Assembly: GCA_028023455.1 (NCBI GenBank)
Contig: JAQFVV010012497.1
Coordinates: forward strand, 2,108,001-2,172,000
Length of the DNA: 64,000 nt
Origin: Epiperipatus broadwayi
Taxonomy: Eukaryota; Onychophora; Udeonychophora; Euonychophora; Peripatidae
Direction of reading: 5' to 3'
The notes beneath the pieces were generated by a model. The model made no database searches. It had not been told where the DNA came from and worked only from the letters and a program-made list of their open reading frames with translations. Made by a program: the position numbers and the translations under genes. Below are positions 24,202-35,454 of the stretch, in pieces (within the stretch, counting starts at the first letter, position 1; every line of letters begins with the position of its first letter).

Positions 24202-26420
24202 AAAAACAACTAGTAAATTTTTGTAAGATTGTTTAGGAAAGAAGCGCTAGCCTGAAGGCATCAGATACAGTATAAAGAGCCCACGAAAAGTTTCCAAGCA
24301 GCTATTATTCCTCATTAAGAGAAGCCATATATATTTCATTAAAGAAGCCACCCAGTTAAATTATGAAGTAAAATAGTGTTTCTACCATGGTGGGGGGGGC
24401 TTAACTTCAGGAGTCTGACTATGGTTCCTGAAGTCCCCTGAAAATCTTCAATGTGGCTGCAATATAAAAATTCATATACCAATCGTAAGCTGCCGAAACC
24501 TTAGAGAAATCCTTCAAAATGTCATTCAAATAATTTTCCAAAATGCACATCTACGTTTCATCCAACTGGACTCTGGCATGTGTAATCTAAGAAGCCAACC
24601 ATGAAGAAATGGTAATATCTTTCTTATATGAACTGCTACTTTATGGCCGGTCTTCGAACTTTATTTTACACTATCTTTAAATTAAGTACTGTTAAAAGCT
24701 CTTCTCTTTCCTTAATGTATTAATGCTATTTTAAATTATGTAGTAATTCTCTATCTTAATCTCTAGTCTTTAAATTTAATATTTGTTAACTTTCTCTTTT
24801 CTTATGATGGCAGTTCATTTTATTTAACCTTATTATATATTTTAGATGATTATTAATGTCTTTTATTTTTATTATATGCCAGTAAAACTTCAACTCGATA
24901 ATAATTTCCTTCATTGCGTTTGCCTTGTTAAATAATATTACATTAATTTTTATAGTAATTCTTACCCACTAGAACTCATTTGATACAGTTCTATTAATTA
25001 TCGAGTTGAAGGATTTATACAATTTTTGCTATTTTTATTAATGGCTAATAATAATAAATTGTTAGCTCAATTTCTAACCTATGCTCCCAACCACTTTACC
25101 GAGTTTATAATATCTATTTATTCACATTAATATATTGTTTCGCAAAAAGGTCGATAAAGGAATTAAATGAATATATTCTAATTCAAATTTTATACTTTCT
25201 ATTAATATTCAGGAAGGGCAGGAGATTTAGGGCATAATTAATATAATTTCTAATTGCATTAAATACTTTTTGATTAAAGCACATTTGACTTTAATTTAAC
25301 TTGATCAGGTCATCACGTAGAGCATTCTTTATATAAAATGGGTTTTATTATTTAAATACGATGATTACCAAGTCATCATTTTCCCAACATTGCTGATGTG
25401 AGCCATCTCCTGCTTCATAGGCTTGTCCTCAGTGATATTTCTATTAGTTTAATTATCTAGGAAGAAAGCACTTCCTCCACTTGCTCGTTTTTTTTATTAT
25501 ATTGGAACACCAAAGGCTCGTGGCTATGACCCGACCTGGTTTTCCCTGTGTTCTATGGATCCTTCATATAGGGCATCAAAGACTTGTCAAATACAAGCTG
25601 CCCTGCTATTTTCTCAAATCACAGACAAGCCATTATTTTTCATATTTATTCTTATAGCTCATAAGTCGTCAGTACCGTTTATTTTTCAGTTCCAGTAAAG
25701 CCCGCTCTCATGCTCATAAATCGTGATGAATTGATTTTATTAAAGTCGAACAAATTCATATTTATTTATAATTAAGTAAGTTTTCTATTAAATATTAAAG
25801 TTATGCCCTAAATACGTATCTTGCTCTTTGTGAATTGATTTGCGAATGTGAAAATAAATCTCACATTTTTTCTTTTAGAATTTGAATCATAATTTCTGTC
25901 ACAGCCAAATACCTTTATCTACCTTTACTTCCTCATCGGGGCATAGATATATATATATAATTCTCCTAGAATATTGCGTAATAGTATTGGCATATAATAA
26001 GGACTGCCATTCTTATTGTAAATATAAATTCCGTTTAAAGACTAGAGGTAATCTATATAATCATAATCTAAAAGTTGAACAAAATTGTTATTATTATTAA
26101 ACACTTTATTAACACATTTGGTTTTTAACTTTCTTTCTTATTCAATAAGTATTTTAATATTAATGCTCACTGTCTGTATTGGCAACCCGAACATACATAT
26201 ATGAGTTGAGTTATAAATATTCTTAGTTATTTTATTATACTTTATTAGAGTTAGGTCAGGGGTCTCATTAATCATCATCATCCATTGAGCTAGTTCCTTG
26301 GTGCATAGTCATGTACCGTCGATATATGTCATTCATTGATTTGATCTGAGCTCGTGAGTTGGGTTTGAATTCAGTTTGAACTGCCTGAGTTTGAATCCGA
26401 CTTTGAGTTTGGGTTTGTTG
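24202..26420. other. more complex intergenic or transposon-derived region
   Basis: Base composition is more balanced and CpG-containing than the surroundings, for example 24240-24660, 25380-25720 and 26240-26400. A CAGTATAAAGAGCCC motif at 24268-24282 looks like a TATA element. I found no long open frame or domain on either strand and could not pair it with another part of the window. It could be LTR or DNA-transposon remnants or a host promoter region. Confidence 0.4.
24880..25019. mobile_element. short element with pogo-type inverted ends
   Basis: Left CAGTAAAACTTCAACTCGATAA and right TTAATTATCGAGTTGAAGGA are inverted copies (CTTCAACTCGATAA / TTATCGAGTTGAAG) about 100 bp apart. The sequence is reminiscent of the ends of pogo/Tigger elements. 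No coding capacity. Confidence 0.5.
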
Positions 26421-27640
26421 ATGTGGTGGTTTCTCTTTGACCAGTACAATACATTAAAGATAAAAATCAGTAAATACAATGATAAATCTTTGATAAACAA
26501 TACAAACAATTTAGAATTAATTAAAATTAAGTTTTCTTTAAAAGATGATAGGAAGAAACTATTTAGAAATCTACTATTGCTTCCTATAAATATTTCTGAA
26601 CTATTCTGAATCAGTTTGTGTGGAATGTTCTTTAGCTATAAAACTAGGTACCAATAAAAAAATGTATTAACAATTTACAGGAACCCTGTGCAATGTGTCT
26701 TAATTCAACATGATTTCACAGGATCAAGATTGAATAATTCTAGAACTTTGTGGGGAAAAAAATCCCGTTTCATGAAATAGAAGTCATAAAATAAAACTGT
26801 TTCATAATAAAGAAGCTCCCAAGAAATGGAGGGAAAAAGTATTTGATTTATAGTTATCCTCTATTAATGAAATAGCAATAATACAAAGATCTAGTATTAG
26901 TATATAATAAAGTACAGTAGTCACAATATTGATGATACTAATATATGTATATGAAAATAATAAAATCACACAGGAAAACAGTTTCACAATATACAAACAT
27001 ATCATTTTAAGTGTTCTATTTGTGCATTTTATTAATTATAATTATATACTTTTTCTTTTTTACTTTTAAGTATGTGATATATAGACAATGTATATTAATA
27101 ATTAAGTGTTCATAAATAATATCTATATACATATAAAAATACATAAGACAGCTATTATTGCATTATTAAATCACCCACATTTTTTTTTAATGGGAGCTTT
27201 CATATAATGAAATAATTTTAACTTATTTTTTTTTTTAATTTTATTTGTGAGCTTCTGTTTCAGGAAACTGAATAATTTTTTCACAAAGTTCTATAATTAT
27301 TTAACCATGTTTCTATGAAATCTTGTTCAATGAAGATTTGCTGCAATCCCTATACAAATCAACATCCAGTTAAATAAAATCACATCATTTTTTTTTCTTA
27401 CTAAATATTATTTCTAGTGAAATCAGTCACATCTGGTGGGTTATACATTTGAATATCAAAAAAAATAAAAAATTGAAGTCAAAAAGAAGCCGAAACAAAA
27501 TCTATATAAAATATCATACAACAATTTTTTTCAATCAATTAATACTATTAATGTTATTTTTATTCACTGAGCAAAATATATAAATGATACTGTTTTGTCT
27601 TTTTTTAAAATTGTTACTATAATATGGAATTTATTTTTTT
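26421..27640. other. AT-rich non-coding stretch
   Basis: Nothing recognisable; several T homopolymers. Confidence 0.5.
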
Positions 27641-27730
27641 TTTTTTTCGCACACCCCACCCCCCCCCAGCAAGAGGTGGTTGGGGGGGGGGGGGGGGGGG
27701 CCCCCGCCGGGGCGGACAAGGAAAAAAATT
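27641..27730. repeat. extreme homopolymer block (T, C, G runs)
   Basis: A T run is followed by a CACCCC-rich stretch with nine C (27659-27667), then AGCAAGAGGTGGTT, then 19 G (27682-27700) and CCCCCGCCGGGGCGG. In such AT-rich DNA this may be true low complexity or a sequencing/assembly artefact. The proline-rich minus-strand frame across it is not a gene. Confidence 0.85.
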
Positions 27731-27844
27731 TGGAATTTTGGAAATTATATATATAGGATAGTAGACAAAAATGTTTTAAAATAATCCACTGCACACTAAA
27801 GACTTCTTCAAAAATCTTCAGTTTAAAAAACTAAGAAATATATA

Positions 27845-28008
27845 GATAATTAAAGTTTGATATAATCATTTAAATGTAGAACACTTCTAAAGAATCACAA
27901 TTATCCTAAAGAATTCCAAATGAAAACTATCATTGAGAATTCTCTACGATAAGTGAGATTCTTTAGGAGTGTTCTATATTTAAATGATTATGTCAAACTT
28001 TAATTATC
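27845..28008. repeat. inverted repeat with ~55 bp arms
   Basis: Left arm 27845-27898 (GATAATTAAAGTTTGATATA, ending AAGAATCAC) is complementary to the right arm 27952-28008 (ending TCAAACTTTAATTATC). The loop is about 53 bp. Probably a hairpin MITE. No target duplication identified. Confidence 0.8.
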
Positions 28009-28700
28009 AACATAATTATTATTTTAGTCAAAATATATAATACATCACTACTATTGAAACATTTTTACAATTGCTGAAGTTTTAGTTAATAGATTATATT
28101 ATTCAGCTACAAAATTATATATAAAAAAAGAATAGTAGATCTAAGATCATGAACATAATAAATATAAAAAATTAATATGCATATACAAGAGTTATATTAT
28201 TAACCCAGCATCTAGTATTCTAACATCTCTTTTAATCAAGATAAAATTGCAATAAGGTTATTTCAAATTTTAATGACTGCCATAGTACTGTAAATAAATT
28301 AATATGCAGAAGGTCCTAATTGATAATGAATGGTTTCAGATAATAATTTAACAAATAACTTAAAAAAGAATGAAGGATAAATTAATACAGAAATAAGATT
28401 ACTAATGTTTAACTGGGATTGCAATAAATTAAAATGATTATTTCAAAATAGGCTACTATCTGGGTAATAATATTCAAACAAATTGTAGCAGATGTAGTTT
28501 GTATTGTAAATAAGTTGCAATTCACATTATCGAGTGAACTTATTTACTAAACTTTCTATTTATATCATTGTTATTGACTGAGTTTTAACAAAGACTGTTT
28601 ATGCAGTTTGAATATATATATATTTGATCTACATATTATGTATAAGTGCAATAATTAAATTCTAATAATTTTAACTCTCTGACTAAAATCAGGCAATATA
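28009..28700. other. AT-rich non-coding stretch
   Basis: No feature beyond an AT dinucleotide run near 28613-28625. Confidence 0.5.
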
Positions 28701-29870
28701 CACCTGGGTCTCTTTTTACACGGACTTATTTAACACGATTTTGAAGTTACGCGATTCGTGTTTCACCGGAAGTCGACCCCCGATAATGCGCTATTACTTT
28801 AAATAATAAATTTCGCGCACTTACGTTATATTGAAAGTAATAGCACATTATTGGAATTCTACTTTCATCTTAGTAATTTCAATATTTTTAGTGCTTTATA
28901 ATAGTAAGATTTTATGCAAGAATGAAATTAAAATCATGATTTCCACATTTTATGTATACACACATTAAATTTTACAAGATTATAATGCAAATTTGTTCAA
29001 ACATTGTGCGTGTTAATTTTGCATTTTAAATCACATTCTGTTTTTGATTTTTATCATTTAGTGTCTACAAGTTTATTTTTAAAACGTCAATAATAGCAGT
29101 GGGCACAATTAAAATCTGATTTTTAATTGTAATTAACAATTTAAAAATTACTTACGGGCGACTTGAAATTAATGTGATGTAAAACGAAATTTGATTTTTA
29201 AACGGAATTGAAAATTAAAGACAAAAATAAGAATTTAATTTTTAGTTGTTAGTTTTAATTAAATTTTTCCCAGCAGTGGTGAATAAATGTCTTTTTATTA
29301 TCATAAGTCTAAGTTCATAAACAATTATTAAAATCATGGTCGTTGTCAACAGAAAACCATTAACACAACAAGAGAGTGAACTTGGCGCTAGCTGTATTTC
29401 CTCTTGTGAGAATAATTGCTGAGATATTCTTGACTTCGTTTAAGGAGAAGCCAAATACATCACATCACATGAGAATCTGATTTTTTACTAGTTTGCAAAT
29501 GAATGTGTTTTTGGGCAAATAGCGATAATAATTAAAACATGTATAAAAAAATGTAAATTACTGTACTGTAAATTATGTATAAAAATATATTATTTTGAAT
29601 AAAATTAAATATTATAGTTAAAAAAAGTTTGTCTTGTATCAATTTTTTTCAAATTTGAAATTTTTTATTAGTCATATTTTATTTCCTTATTTTTTTTTTT
29701 TTGCGCGAATTTTAAAGTAATTTTACGTTGGTGCTTTGCTTTTACGCGAATTTTGTAAAATCACAGACCGCACCCCCCCTTTTTCAATGTAAGTTACATC
29801 TATTTTTGCGCGATTTCATTTGCGCGTGTTTTCTGAGGAAACTATCTATTGCGTAAAATGAGACCCAGGT
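28701..29870 (+). mobile_element. pogo/Tigger-like non-autonomous element, copy A
   Basis: Left terminus CACCTGGGTCTC and right terminus GAGACCCAGG, flanked by TATA on both sides. The first ~200 bp match copy B (53067) nearly base for base, including GCGCTATTACTTTAAATAAT and AAAGTAATAGCACATTATTGG. The middle carries AAAACCATTAACACAACA and TTGGCGCTAGCTGTATTTCC. The right end is GCGCGTGTTTTCTGAGGAA. It is longer than copy B, with an insertion near 29410-29470. CpGs are well kept. No transposase. Confidence 0.85.
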
Positions 29871-31150
29871 ATAGATATATTAACAAATACGTTTAATAAT
29901 TATTTTAAATTTTTATTTGTTTCTGATATACAAAAATGAATATATTTATTAAAATGGTTTTGAAAAAAATATTTAGAATGGAATTACTGTTAAAATATGA
30001 AAAAAACATTAAGTTCAAATATAAATTTTTACAATTAGTATATGAAACTACAAGTTTTAATAAAGGTATGTTCATCCATATTTTTATTCTTAATATTGAA
30101 ACTAAACTGCCTTAAAATATGTGTTACTAATTTTAAGGTTTCCACAAAGGAAAAAAAAAATGTAATCAGAAATGTTCTATATCAAAAATATTTAAAGTTA
30201 TTGGTTTGAAATAAGATTTCTCTCTAATAAAAACAAATTAAGGCTTGTTGGCTTGATATGCAATCCTTGATTTGAAAAGTTTTTTAGATTAAAATTTTTT
30301 AAGTCACTAATTTTTATGACTAAACCCAACAATTCCATGTTTTAAAACAACCAGAATTATGTGGAATCAAAATCAAGTTAAAAGTACATATTATTAATTC
30401 AATACTAAGAATAACTAATAATAATTTATGCATCAACATATTTATGAATGCAGTGATAAAACAAAATAAATTAAAATGTTCAATTGCATAATTACTTATC
30501 AAAAATTAAATTATAAATGGAAGAATATTCTTTCCTCAATATTATTTTTACTTTAAATATAGAGCATAACTCATTATAAAAAATAATATAAACTATTTTA
30601 ATTCTATTTAATCATAGTTTAATATATAACAAAATAGTATAACATTTTTAAAAAAATATTTAAGTATATACTATATTCTCTATTTGATAAGTCCTATTTT
30701 CAACTAATATAATTTGAGATTTTTCTTCTTCTTGAAAATAGATTTTAGGAAATTAAATACACAAGAAGCTTTTAAATAATACAAATATTTCTTTTCACTT
30801 TAATTTTCATTCCCAGTTCACTCCAGATATTTATTTTAGTATTATATTTCACATCATCTTTCTCTGCTTATAATTTTCTAAGAAATATTATTACTCACCA
30901 AAGAGTACCCCAGAGACCAATACTGTTCAGGCATAAAGAACTATGAGCTGCAAAGTAAATCTAAAATGAAGTTTACATCTGACCATTTTAATTTACTAAA
31001 AGGCATTTTATATTACAATAATAATAAATCCTTAGTAATTACTTATTTGATCAGAAGTTATTGCAATATATCACACCATTGTATACATTTTTTGAAGTCT
31101 ATTTCTTACCATTATTTTTTCTTCTCTCTCTCTCTATATATATATTATAA
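29871..31150. other. AT-rich non-coding stretch
   Basis: No gene seen. A TC then TA dinucleotide run (about 31119-31145) directly precedes the LTR element. Confidence 0.5.
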
Positions 31151-33081
31151 TGCTAGAATGGAGCTCTCAATCTAAAGACATTCAGCATTATAATATCTAC
31201 ATTTTTTTTTATTTTTTTAAAAAAAATAGCAGTACAATAAGATTAAGGAATATTTTATTTAAAATTTCTTAAATACATCAGTTATATTGATCTGATAAAA
31301 GGGTGTGAATGTTTATTATTATCACAAGCATAAAATATTTTATTTTAATTGGATTAATTAGTATTTTCATTGCTAAAAGTAAGAAAAAGGAATTTCTGTT
31401 AATAGAATCATATAAATTCCAACACTAATCTGTAAATTGAAGAATGTCTATTTATAAAATAATATGTTAATATTTATAAAATAATGTGAATATTTATTTT
31501 AATTAGATTAATATTTTCATTGCTAAAAAATCTGTTGTTATAATTAGATAAGAGAAAGGATTGTATGTTAATAGAAACGTATAAATTCCAATGCTAATCT
31601 GTAAATTGAGGATTTTCTATTTATAAAATAATATGCAAATGTTAATTACTTTTATATATATATAGTAAAACTTTGGAATGAATAGAGGTAATTATAGAGA
31701 AGGGGATAAAATGGATTTAGATTACATGGTGACAATTTAATAATAAAAAAAAAGAGAAAGAGGGTCAGATTAGGAGTTGTCTTGGAAGAAAAAAGACTGA
31801 AGGACAATTTTTTTTGTTTAAATATCAGATGAGAATTTCACCCATAATATCTGATGGGAAATAATTAATTCCCAAGTAAGCTATCAAGGAATAGAATATA
31901 CACAGTGGTAATTTTGATCAAGAATGTTCATTAAATTGAACTGCAATTGTTCTGCAAAAGTGAAATAATGGAAAATAAAATTATGGTGGGCTAAATTTAA
32001 CATATGCCCATGTAAAACCTGGAGTCATGTGGAACTGTCTATGGTCTAACCATTATATGTAATGTCCTACAAAAGTTTAAAAATGAAATAAGATGAAAGA
32101 AGCTGCCTTAAAACTGTTATTTAACTGGTTAAATCTGTTTCCACCCTCTCAATTGAATATTGATTTATGAAAACTAATTTAGTCATTGACCTCATTACGA
32201 ATATTTTTGCAATAATTCATTTCTTTTGCAAATTTTATTCAAAAGACAGAATCTATCTGCAACATTGATACTTTAATACAAACATACTAGAAGTCAACAC
32301 TATACAGATGAGAGATGTGTATATTTTGTTCAGTTTAAAAATAAAAGAAAAGGAAAAACTCTTTGTAGTGAGACATTAAGCACTGCTTATCTATAGAATT
32401 ATGAATATAAAAAAAAATGCATTAGAATACCTGAACGGTTACAAGAATAAATAGCACTGGTATAATGGAAATTATCCCATTTAAAAATAAGTTTTATTAT
32501 TTTATTTTTTAAGTGTTATATACATTACACTATAAAAAAAAATACGGCTAAAGTAAGAGCAATAATTTATTATTCTGAAAATGGCCTAATACAAGTAAGA
32601 TATATTTTGTATGCTATAAACTTTAAATGTATATACATATGTCATAGTCATATGTTATAATTTATTACTATAAAATATTTGTAAATATATGTGTGTATGG
32701 TGTGTCAATTATCATCATTATTTTTTTATCTAATTTTTTGTATGTTATGTGTTTTCTTTTATTAAATGATTAATGAATAAAATTATATAAATTTATTTAC
32801 CACTTGTCAGTTTCTTATTGGACAATTCATTTCTATCTTAAGAAAATTAGGTTCTCCAACTGAGTATATAGAGGGAATGTAACTGGGTATTTTTGAATTA
32901 CTGCTCCTATATTCTAGTCTCTCCTTGCAGAAAGTGACGATGTCCTTATCCATAACTGACATGTATAATTACAATGTTTGTCCCAAATGGGTAAAATGAA
33001 ATAAAATCTTGTGTATATGAAGTCAATTCAAGAACTTTTATGAATTAAAACTTGTTTTATTATTAAAATTAATTTACTATT
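31151..33081 (+). repeat. 5' LTR of the gag-only retrotransposon (~1.93 kb)
   Basis: It aligns along its length with 35455-37101, including GAAATAATGGAAAATAAAAT then ATGGTGGGCTAAATTTAACA, and the closing ATTATTAAAATTAATTT. It carries a partial tandem duplication of about 150 bp (31341-31466 and 31494-31635) that is single in the 3' LTR, explaining part of its extra length. Confidence 0.85.
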
Positions 33082-33089
33082 TCTTAAAA

Positions 33090-33107
33090 TGGTTCCCAAC
33101 ATGGGGC
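33090..33107 (+). promoter_or_regulatory. primer-binding-site-like sequence
   Basis: TGGTTCCCAACATGGGGC. It starts with TGG, as needed to pair with a tRNA CCA end, and sits directly inside the 5' LTR. I cannot name the tRNA from the sequence alone. Confidence 0.5.
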
Positions 33108-33129
33108 CATTTCATGTAATGGAAAAGTG

Positions 33130-33377
33130 AATGAAATTTGAGGAGTTGCAGCAAAAAATAGATGAAAAGTTCAGTGAAATGCAACAAAAAAAGTGAAAGA
33201 TTCCATGACATGAAATGCGAATATGAAGAAAGATTTAAAGAAACCCAGCAAACTATGAGAGAAATATGTGAGATGAGAGCAGAAATTATAGGTAAAATTG
33301 AGAGCCTGATGAAGGAATGTAATAAGGCATATAAAGAAATAAAAAAATGGAGCATGAAGAAAAGGTTAAATATTTAA
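33130..33377 (+). pseudogene. gag N-terminal coiled-coil region, frameshifted
   Basis: It opens ATGAAATTTGAGGAG (MKFEELQQKIDEKFSEMQQ), then a run of seven A at about 33184-33190. After this the frame must shift by one base to continue with RFHDMKCEYEERFKETQQ and on to KKRLNI. The peptide is Glu/Lys/Gln-rich with heptad-like spacing, typical of an assembly coiled coil at a gag (or LINE ORF1) N-terminus. Its position between the primer site and the gag core favours gag. A host origin is unlikely because both LTRs flank it. Confidence 0.6.
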
Positions 33378-33668
33378 CTTTACGAGTTATAGGAAATAAA
33401 AATAAAAGTGACCAATCAAGGATGAAGTTACAAAAATGTGGATAATATGAAAATAAAAAAATAGATTTAAAAGTTGTAGACAATCTATATAATAAACGAG
33501 ACAGAGTTAGTGTCAGCAAGATATGAACCAACAGGATAGAATGATTCGAAGTGTAGGGATAGTTGTAATATAGGAAAAAGGAAAACTTAAACTTTAAGAC
33601 CTAATACCATTAGCTTGGTTAGACAGGCTGGTTAAATCAGTTTTTAAAAATTAGAATATTCTGAGATC

Positions 33669-34140
33669 AAGATGGTGAACCATCCACTGAATATCTGAAT
33701 GGCTTGAAATGGTATTTTAATCTTAATATGACAGAAGAATTTATGCTGGCAATTGCCTATAGCAACTTATAAATAAAAAACTCAAGCTTGGTGGGAATCA
33801 CTGTTTCACCAACCTATGATATTTAATAATTATAGAGATGCCCTGGTGAATAATTTTTGGTCAGAAGAATTTCAAGAGGCTATTAAGTATCAAATAATGC
33901 AGGAGAGACTCTACAGGGAGTGCAGAAGGCTATTTTCAATTCTTTAGAAGACTGAGGGGCATATTATACGAATAATTTGACATAATTTGTCTTTTAGAAA
34001 TGAACAAATGTGGCAGATTTTCTAAATGCAAAGATATGAGCCAACATAACCAACCAAATAAACATGAGGAGAAGCCTCAAAACTCTAACCACATCAATGC
34101 ATTAGAAGTACAGAGAGAGAATGCTAACAGATCAATTGGC
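33669..34140 (+). pseudogene. gag core (capsid-like) remnant, frameshifted
   Basis: In three shifted frames the translation reads EPSTEYLNGLKWYFNLNM, then TQAWWESLFHQPMIFNNY followed by RDALVNNFWSEEFQEAIKYQ, then GSAEGYFQFFRRLRGIL. This matches the order of retrotransposon gag (the W...L....F......Y rhythm of the capsid region). Stops at about 33770, 33943 and 33971 break it. A Cys/His patch downstream (near 34000-34040) is not a clear zinc knuckle. It cannot make an intact protein. Confidence 0.7.
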
Positions 34141-35441
34141 AGTCTTGAAAAACAAGGGTGATCCATAAGAACTACAAGTGGTTCCAATATGATGAGTCAT
34201 AGAAATTATCAGTGCTCACCATCATGTTCAGCCTTACAAATAGAGGCAGATCTCCAGAAAAAAATAAATCAAGGGTTTGGAATAGCCAACAAACAGGCTG
34301 TTTAATCTCACCATCCCCAAAACCATCAACTAACTATCAAAAGAGATAGGTTTGGCAATGGTTATTTGATAGTTTTAATAGGGTATGATTTAGGATTTTC
34401 CCTTTGGATTGGTAGAATAATATCATTAAAAAAAGATAAAACAAATATGTTTCAAATAATGTAATACCTAGCTTGTAAGACCATCAAACATGTCAAGTAT
34501 GACAATAAAATATGATAATAAAGTAGTGGTATTAAACTCAAAGCCCTATAAATGGGATATGATGGTTAAGGTCATATTGTGTATTGGTACATAAAGGTCT
34601 GTTTAAAGTTATAAAATGGTATAATAAATTGTACAATTTATTTAAAATAGGAATAAGATTATGGAGAATGAATGAAGATTTTAACTGTAAGAGTTTGTCT
34701 AGTTCTATTTTCAGTATTGGTGGTGGATGGAGAGTTTTATCATTGGCATGTAACATGTTCATGTAATTTCCTGGAGTTTTTCTATCTCAACACAGTACTA
34801 ACTCATTTTCAAGTTGTGATATTTTCTATTGCTTATTATGGTCAGTTAATGTAGTCCTGCCATGAACCTTAGCTTCTAAGTCTCAAAAAGAAAAGCAAGG
34901 AATAACTTGTGAGTTGATATGAATTTGTAGTTTTCTTTTATGTATAGTTAATGCAGCTTTGTACCACCATCATTTAACATGAAAACTGCATGTGTCCTAA
35001 TGAGTAAGGCTGTGTATTTATCTTTTGGGTTTTTCTTTTTGTACCTAATGTATATTGAGATAGCTAACCTGATATTCATAATACACTGTATAGTTAGTTC
35101 TCGCCCAATAGTGGGATTCTTTATTTGTCTCAGTGCTGCAAGCTGATGGTCATTCTCTTGACAGTTAAATGCTAGTCCAGTCTCCAGAAAATAGGTACAC
35201 AACTTAACTTCATTTATTGCTTAGGAAGAACAAATTTTTTTAGTGGTAGATAAGTTAGCAGGAAGTAACCTGAAATCACCTTATTATTCCAATGACTTCA
35301 TAAATGACATAGATGTTAGATAATAATAGGGTAGCATTTATGGTTTATAATATCCACATAGATCAACTTGGCATGGTAAAATATTAGAATTCAATAGATG
35401 TTGAAAAGAAAAAGTAGAAATAGATATTTTGTTTTCTTCTT
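34141..35441 (+). other. remainder of the retrotransposon interior, unidentified
   Basis: About 1.3 kb between the gag remnant and the purine tract. It has no reverse transcriptase or integrase motif that I can read in any frame. A minus-strand open frame at 34948-35202 and plus-strand frames near 34584-34854 have no recognised domain. Confidence 0.5.
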
Positions 35442-35454
35442 GGGGAGGGGGAGG
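35442..35454 (+). promoter_or_regulatory. polypurine tract before the 3' LTR
   Basis: GGGGAGGGGGAGG directly adjoins the start of the 3' LTR, the expected site of plus-strand priming. Confidence 0.75.

Noticed and set aside
27564-27794. Proline-rich small protein on the minus strand
   Set aside because: The proline tract is produced by the G homopolymer; no coding evidence.
33077-33355. Minus-strand 92-codon open frame
   Set aside because: Antisense shadow of the gag coiled-coil region. Its Leu/Ser/His-rich sequence is explained by the opposite strand.
34948-35202. Minus-strand 84-codon open frame inside the LTR retrotransposon
   Set aside because: No recognisable domain, opposite to the element's sense, and the plus strand is the gag strand.
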